Below are positions 6,238 through 8,060 of a stretch of 8,060 bases of DNA, piece by piece. The DNA comes from Enterococcaceae bacterium (GTDB taxonomy: Bacteria; Bacillota; Bacilli; Lactobacillales; Catellicoccaceae), in assembly GCA_030150665.1 (NCBI GenBank), contig JASLFJ010000041.1, positions 1-8,060 of the forward strand, read 5' to 3'. A program made the position numbers and the translations under genes. The notes below the pieces were generated by a model, which searched no databases, was not told the DNA's origin, and worked only from the letters and a program-made list of their open reading frames with translations. Position 1 is the stretch's first letter, and each line of letters begins with the position of its first letter.

Positions 6238-7498
6238 TTTCATGCTCCTTTAAAAAATAAAGTTGATAAATTGCTTCAGTAATAGCTAATTTAACATGTT
6301 CATAAGTTAAACCACCTTGTAAAAATACTGTATAAGGAGGTCTTATAGGTCCATCTGCACTCAATTCAATACTAGAACCTTGAATAAAACTACCAGATGC
6401 TATAATTACAGGATCATCATAGCCTGGCATCATCCACGGAACTGGAACAACATGAGCATCTACAGGAGATACTGATTGAATGACTTCACAAAAACGAATC
6501 ATTTGTGCTTGATCAGGAAAATGAATTCTTTGAATAATATCTGTTCTTATATTATCCCATGCAGGATCTGTTTTGATATTTAATTGTTCAAATAATGCTG
6601 CAGAAAATATAGCTCCTTTAACAGCTTGACTTGTAACATGAGGGGCTAAAAAAAATCCTTGTAAAAATGAACGGGTAACACCTAACATGGCTCCTGCTTC
6701 TTTACCAATGCCCGGTGCAATCAGTTGATCGGCACAATCGGAAATTAAAGATGTTTGTCCCACAATATATCCTCCTGTTTCAGCTAAGCCACCTCCTGGA
6801 TTTTTAATCAGTGAGCCTGCTATTAAATCTGCACCAACATCTAAAGGTTCTTTTGTCTCCACAAATTCTCCATAACAATTATCTACAAAGATAATAACGT
6901 GGGGGAACTGCTGCTTTACATGTTGTATCACCGTTTGCAATGTATCAATAGAAAATGCTGGGCGGGATGTATAACCACAAGATCTTTGAAAAGCTACAAC
7001 TTTTGTTTTTTTGGAAATTTGATGGATTAAACTATCAATATCAATTTCTTGATGGTTTTTCAGAGGGACTTCTTGATAAAAAATACCTTGATTGATTAAT
7101 GAATTTTTTTGATTGCCTTGAATACCAATAATATCTAATAAGGTATCATATGGGGTTCCTGTAGCATAAATTAATTCTTCCCCAGGAGATAATAGGGCAT
7201 AAAGTGCTGTAGCAATGGCATGGGTCCCTGAAATAAGTTGGGGACGTACTAAAGCGTCTTCACCACCAAATACTGAGGCATAAACTTTTTCTAGTTGCTC
7301 TCGTCCTGTATCATTATAACCATACCCTGTAGACTGGGCAAATGAAGATTCAGAAATTTGATGTTTTTTAAAGGCATCGAGGACTTTTTTTTGATTCATT
7401 AAAGCTATGGTTTCTATATGACTGATTTGCGGTTGTATCTGTTGCTCTACTTTGTTTAATATATTTTGTAATTGTTTTGGATACTGTTTAGCCCACAT
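6230..7498 (-). CDS. ynbB: PLP-dependent enzyme of the methionine gamma-lyase / 'aluminium resistance' family (YnbB)
   Basis: Fold-type I PLP enzyme related to Cys/Met-metabolism lyases; the true substrate of the YnbB branch is not established, and the 'aluminium resistance' name is historical. The 422 residues are full length for the family. Seen: STGYGYNDTGR (56-66), RPQLISGTHAI (85-95) of the PLP-phosphate region, FVDNCYGEF (204-212) with cofactor-binding Asp206, AGSLIKNPGGG (227-237) with the Schiff-base Lys232, and APGIGKEAG (261-269). IELSADGPIRPPY (377-389) and QGGLTYEH near the end complete the conserved set. Every expected PLP contact is present, so it should be a working enzyme. AAAGGAG is ten bases before the ATG at 7498. 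It follows miaA by 36 nt and overlaps the UPF0223 gene. In many Bacillota glnR follows ynbB; here UPF0223 and prs2 follow instead. Confidence 0.94.
   Translation of the reverse strand: MWAKQYPKQLQNILNKVEQQIQPQISHIETIALMNQKKVLDAFKKHQISESSFAQSTGYGYNDTGREQLEKVYASVFGGEDALVRPQLISGTHAIATALYALLSPGEELIYATGTPYDTLLDIIGIQGNQKNSLINQGIFYQEVPLKNHQEIDIDSLIHQISKKTKVVAFQRSCGYTSRPAFSIDTLQTVIQHVKQQFPHVIIFVDNCYGEFVETKEPLDVGADLIAGSLIKNPGGGLAETGGYIVGQTSLISDCADQLIAPGIGKEAGAMLGVTRSFLQGFFLAPHVTSQAVKGAIFSAALFEQLNIKTDPAWDNIRTDIIQRIHFPDQAQMIRFCEVIQSVSPVDAHVVPVPWMMPGYDDPVIIASGSFIQGSSIELSADGPIRPPYTVFLQGGLTYEHVKLAITEAIYQLYFLKEHENG
6245..6251 (-). promoter_or_regulatory. Ribosome binding site inside ynbB that sets the UPF0223 start
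   Basis: AAAGGAG on the minus strand, located within the final codons of ynbB. It is one base from the ATG at 6243 and seven from the ATG at 6237. The normal spacing favours 6237. Confidence 0.7.
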
Positions 7499-7534
7499 AA
7501 TAAACGTGCTCCTTTGCTCAATGTATTCATAAAA

Positions 7535-8060
7535 TTATGATTTTATCCACTGTAATAATGCTTTATTTAATTGTTGTTTTTGTGCAGGTATATTTATATC
7601 ATACCAATGAATATGCGGGACTTGATTTCGAAACCAAGTTAGCTGTCGCTTAGCATAACGTCTAGAATTTTGTTTTATTTTTTCAATACATGTATTTAAG
7701 GTTTGTTGGTTTTGAAAATAAGGAAATAATTCTTTATATCCAATACCTTGACTTGCATGACAAGGCATAGATTCATATACATATGCAGCTTCTTCTATTA
7801 ACCCTTGTTGCACCATAAGATCAACACGATCATTAATACGCTCATATAGTGTTAAACGATCAGTCGTTAAGCCAATCCAAAAAACGTCATACAGTAATTG
7901 TTTTGGCACTTGATCGGTAATACTTGTTCCTGTCAGTTCTAAAACTTCTAAGGCACGAAGTACTCTTTTTCGATTATTCGGATGAATAAGATTAGCTGCT
8001 TTAGCATCTAAATGATTTAATTTTTCCCATAACTTTTGATTATCAAATTGATCAAAATAT
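7535..8060 (-). CDS. miaA: tRNA dimethylallyltransferase MiaA, C-terminal part (5' end outside the window)
   Basis: Transfers a dimethylallyl group to N6 of A37 in tRNAs reading UNN codons, giving i6A next to the anticodon. The reading frame is open from the right edge, so 174 C-terminal residues of an expected roughly 300-310 are visible and the P-loop domain is missing. Seen: LIHPNNRKRVLRALEVLELTG, YDVFWIGLTTDR, the conserved GIGYKELFPYF and KRQLTWFRNQ, all hallmarks of the MiaA C-terminal half. A GTG at 7909 could look like a start in isolation, but the family sequence continues upstream of it without interruption, so it is an internal valine. The gene heads the visible part of a unit with ynbB, UPF0223 and prs2; its promoter is outside the window. 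Confidence 0.96.
   Translation of the reverse strand, partial: YFDQFDNQKLWEKLNHLDAKAANLIHPNNRKRVLRALEVLELTGTSITDQVPKQLLYDVFWIGLTTDRLTLYERINDRVDLMVQQGLIEEAAYVYESMPCHASQGIGYKELFPYFQNQQTLNTCIEKIKQNSRRYAKRQLTWFRNQVPHIHWYDINIPAQKQQLNKALLQWIKS

Noticed and set aside
7535..7909. Separate 124-residue gene starting at GTG 7909
   Set aside because: The MiaA family sequence continues in the same frame to the window edge, so the GTG is an internal valine codon.

Overview
All eight genes in this 8 kb window lie on the minus strand, so transcription runs from the right edge to the left edge. The AT-rich composition, the strong AAAGGAG-type ribosome binding sites, the ThiI without a rhodanese domain and the pneumococcal PBP2b-like transpeptidase all point to a low-GC Bacillota of the order Lactobacillales. 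An Enterococcaceae-type organism (Enterococcus, Melissococcus, Vagococcus or Tetragenococcus) is my best guess from remembered protein resemblance; no search was run. Coding density is very high: the longest gap is 84-93 nt, and there is no mobile element, CRISPR array, RNA gene or plus-strand gene that I can support.

Right half, first transcription unit (8060 down to about 4890): miaA (tRNA i6A37 prenyltransferase, 5' end outside the window), ynbB (PLP enzyme of the 'methionine gamma-lyase/aluminium resistance' family), a UPF0223 small protein that overlaps the end of ynbB, and a divergent second-type PRPP synthetase (Prs2-like). A 10-bp-stem hairpin with a short U tract directly after prs ends this unit. 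The PRPP synthetase keeps most substrate-binding signatures but has lost the lysine/arginine residues of the catalytic flexible loop.

Left half, second transcription unit (about 4854 down to 1): a NifZ-type cysteine desulfurase and thiI form a tight pair for tRNA 4-thiouridine synthesis. They are followed without a visible terminator by lepB (signal peptidase I) and the class B transpeptidase PBP2b, which runs off the left edge before its KTG motif. A candidate promoter sits between the prs terminator and the desulfurase gene.

The window is mostly conserved housekeeping: two tRNA modification functions, nucleotide precursor supply, protein export and peripheral cell-wall synthesis. The points that merit a second look are the Prs2 active-site substitutions, a 21-nt near-identical direct repeat that precisely flanks lepB, an ATG-ATG-ATG-stop element touching the lepB ribosome binding site, and two genes whose ribosome binding sites argue for a start downstream of the longest reading frame. 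I saw nothing that I would call a new biological system.
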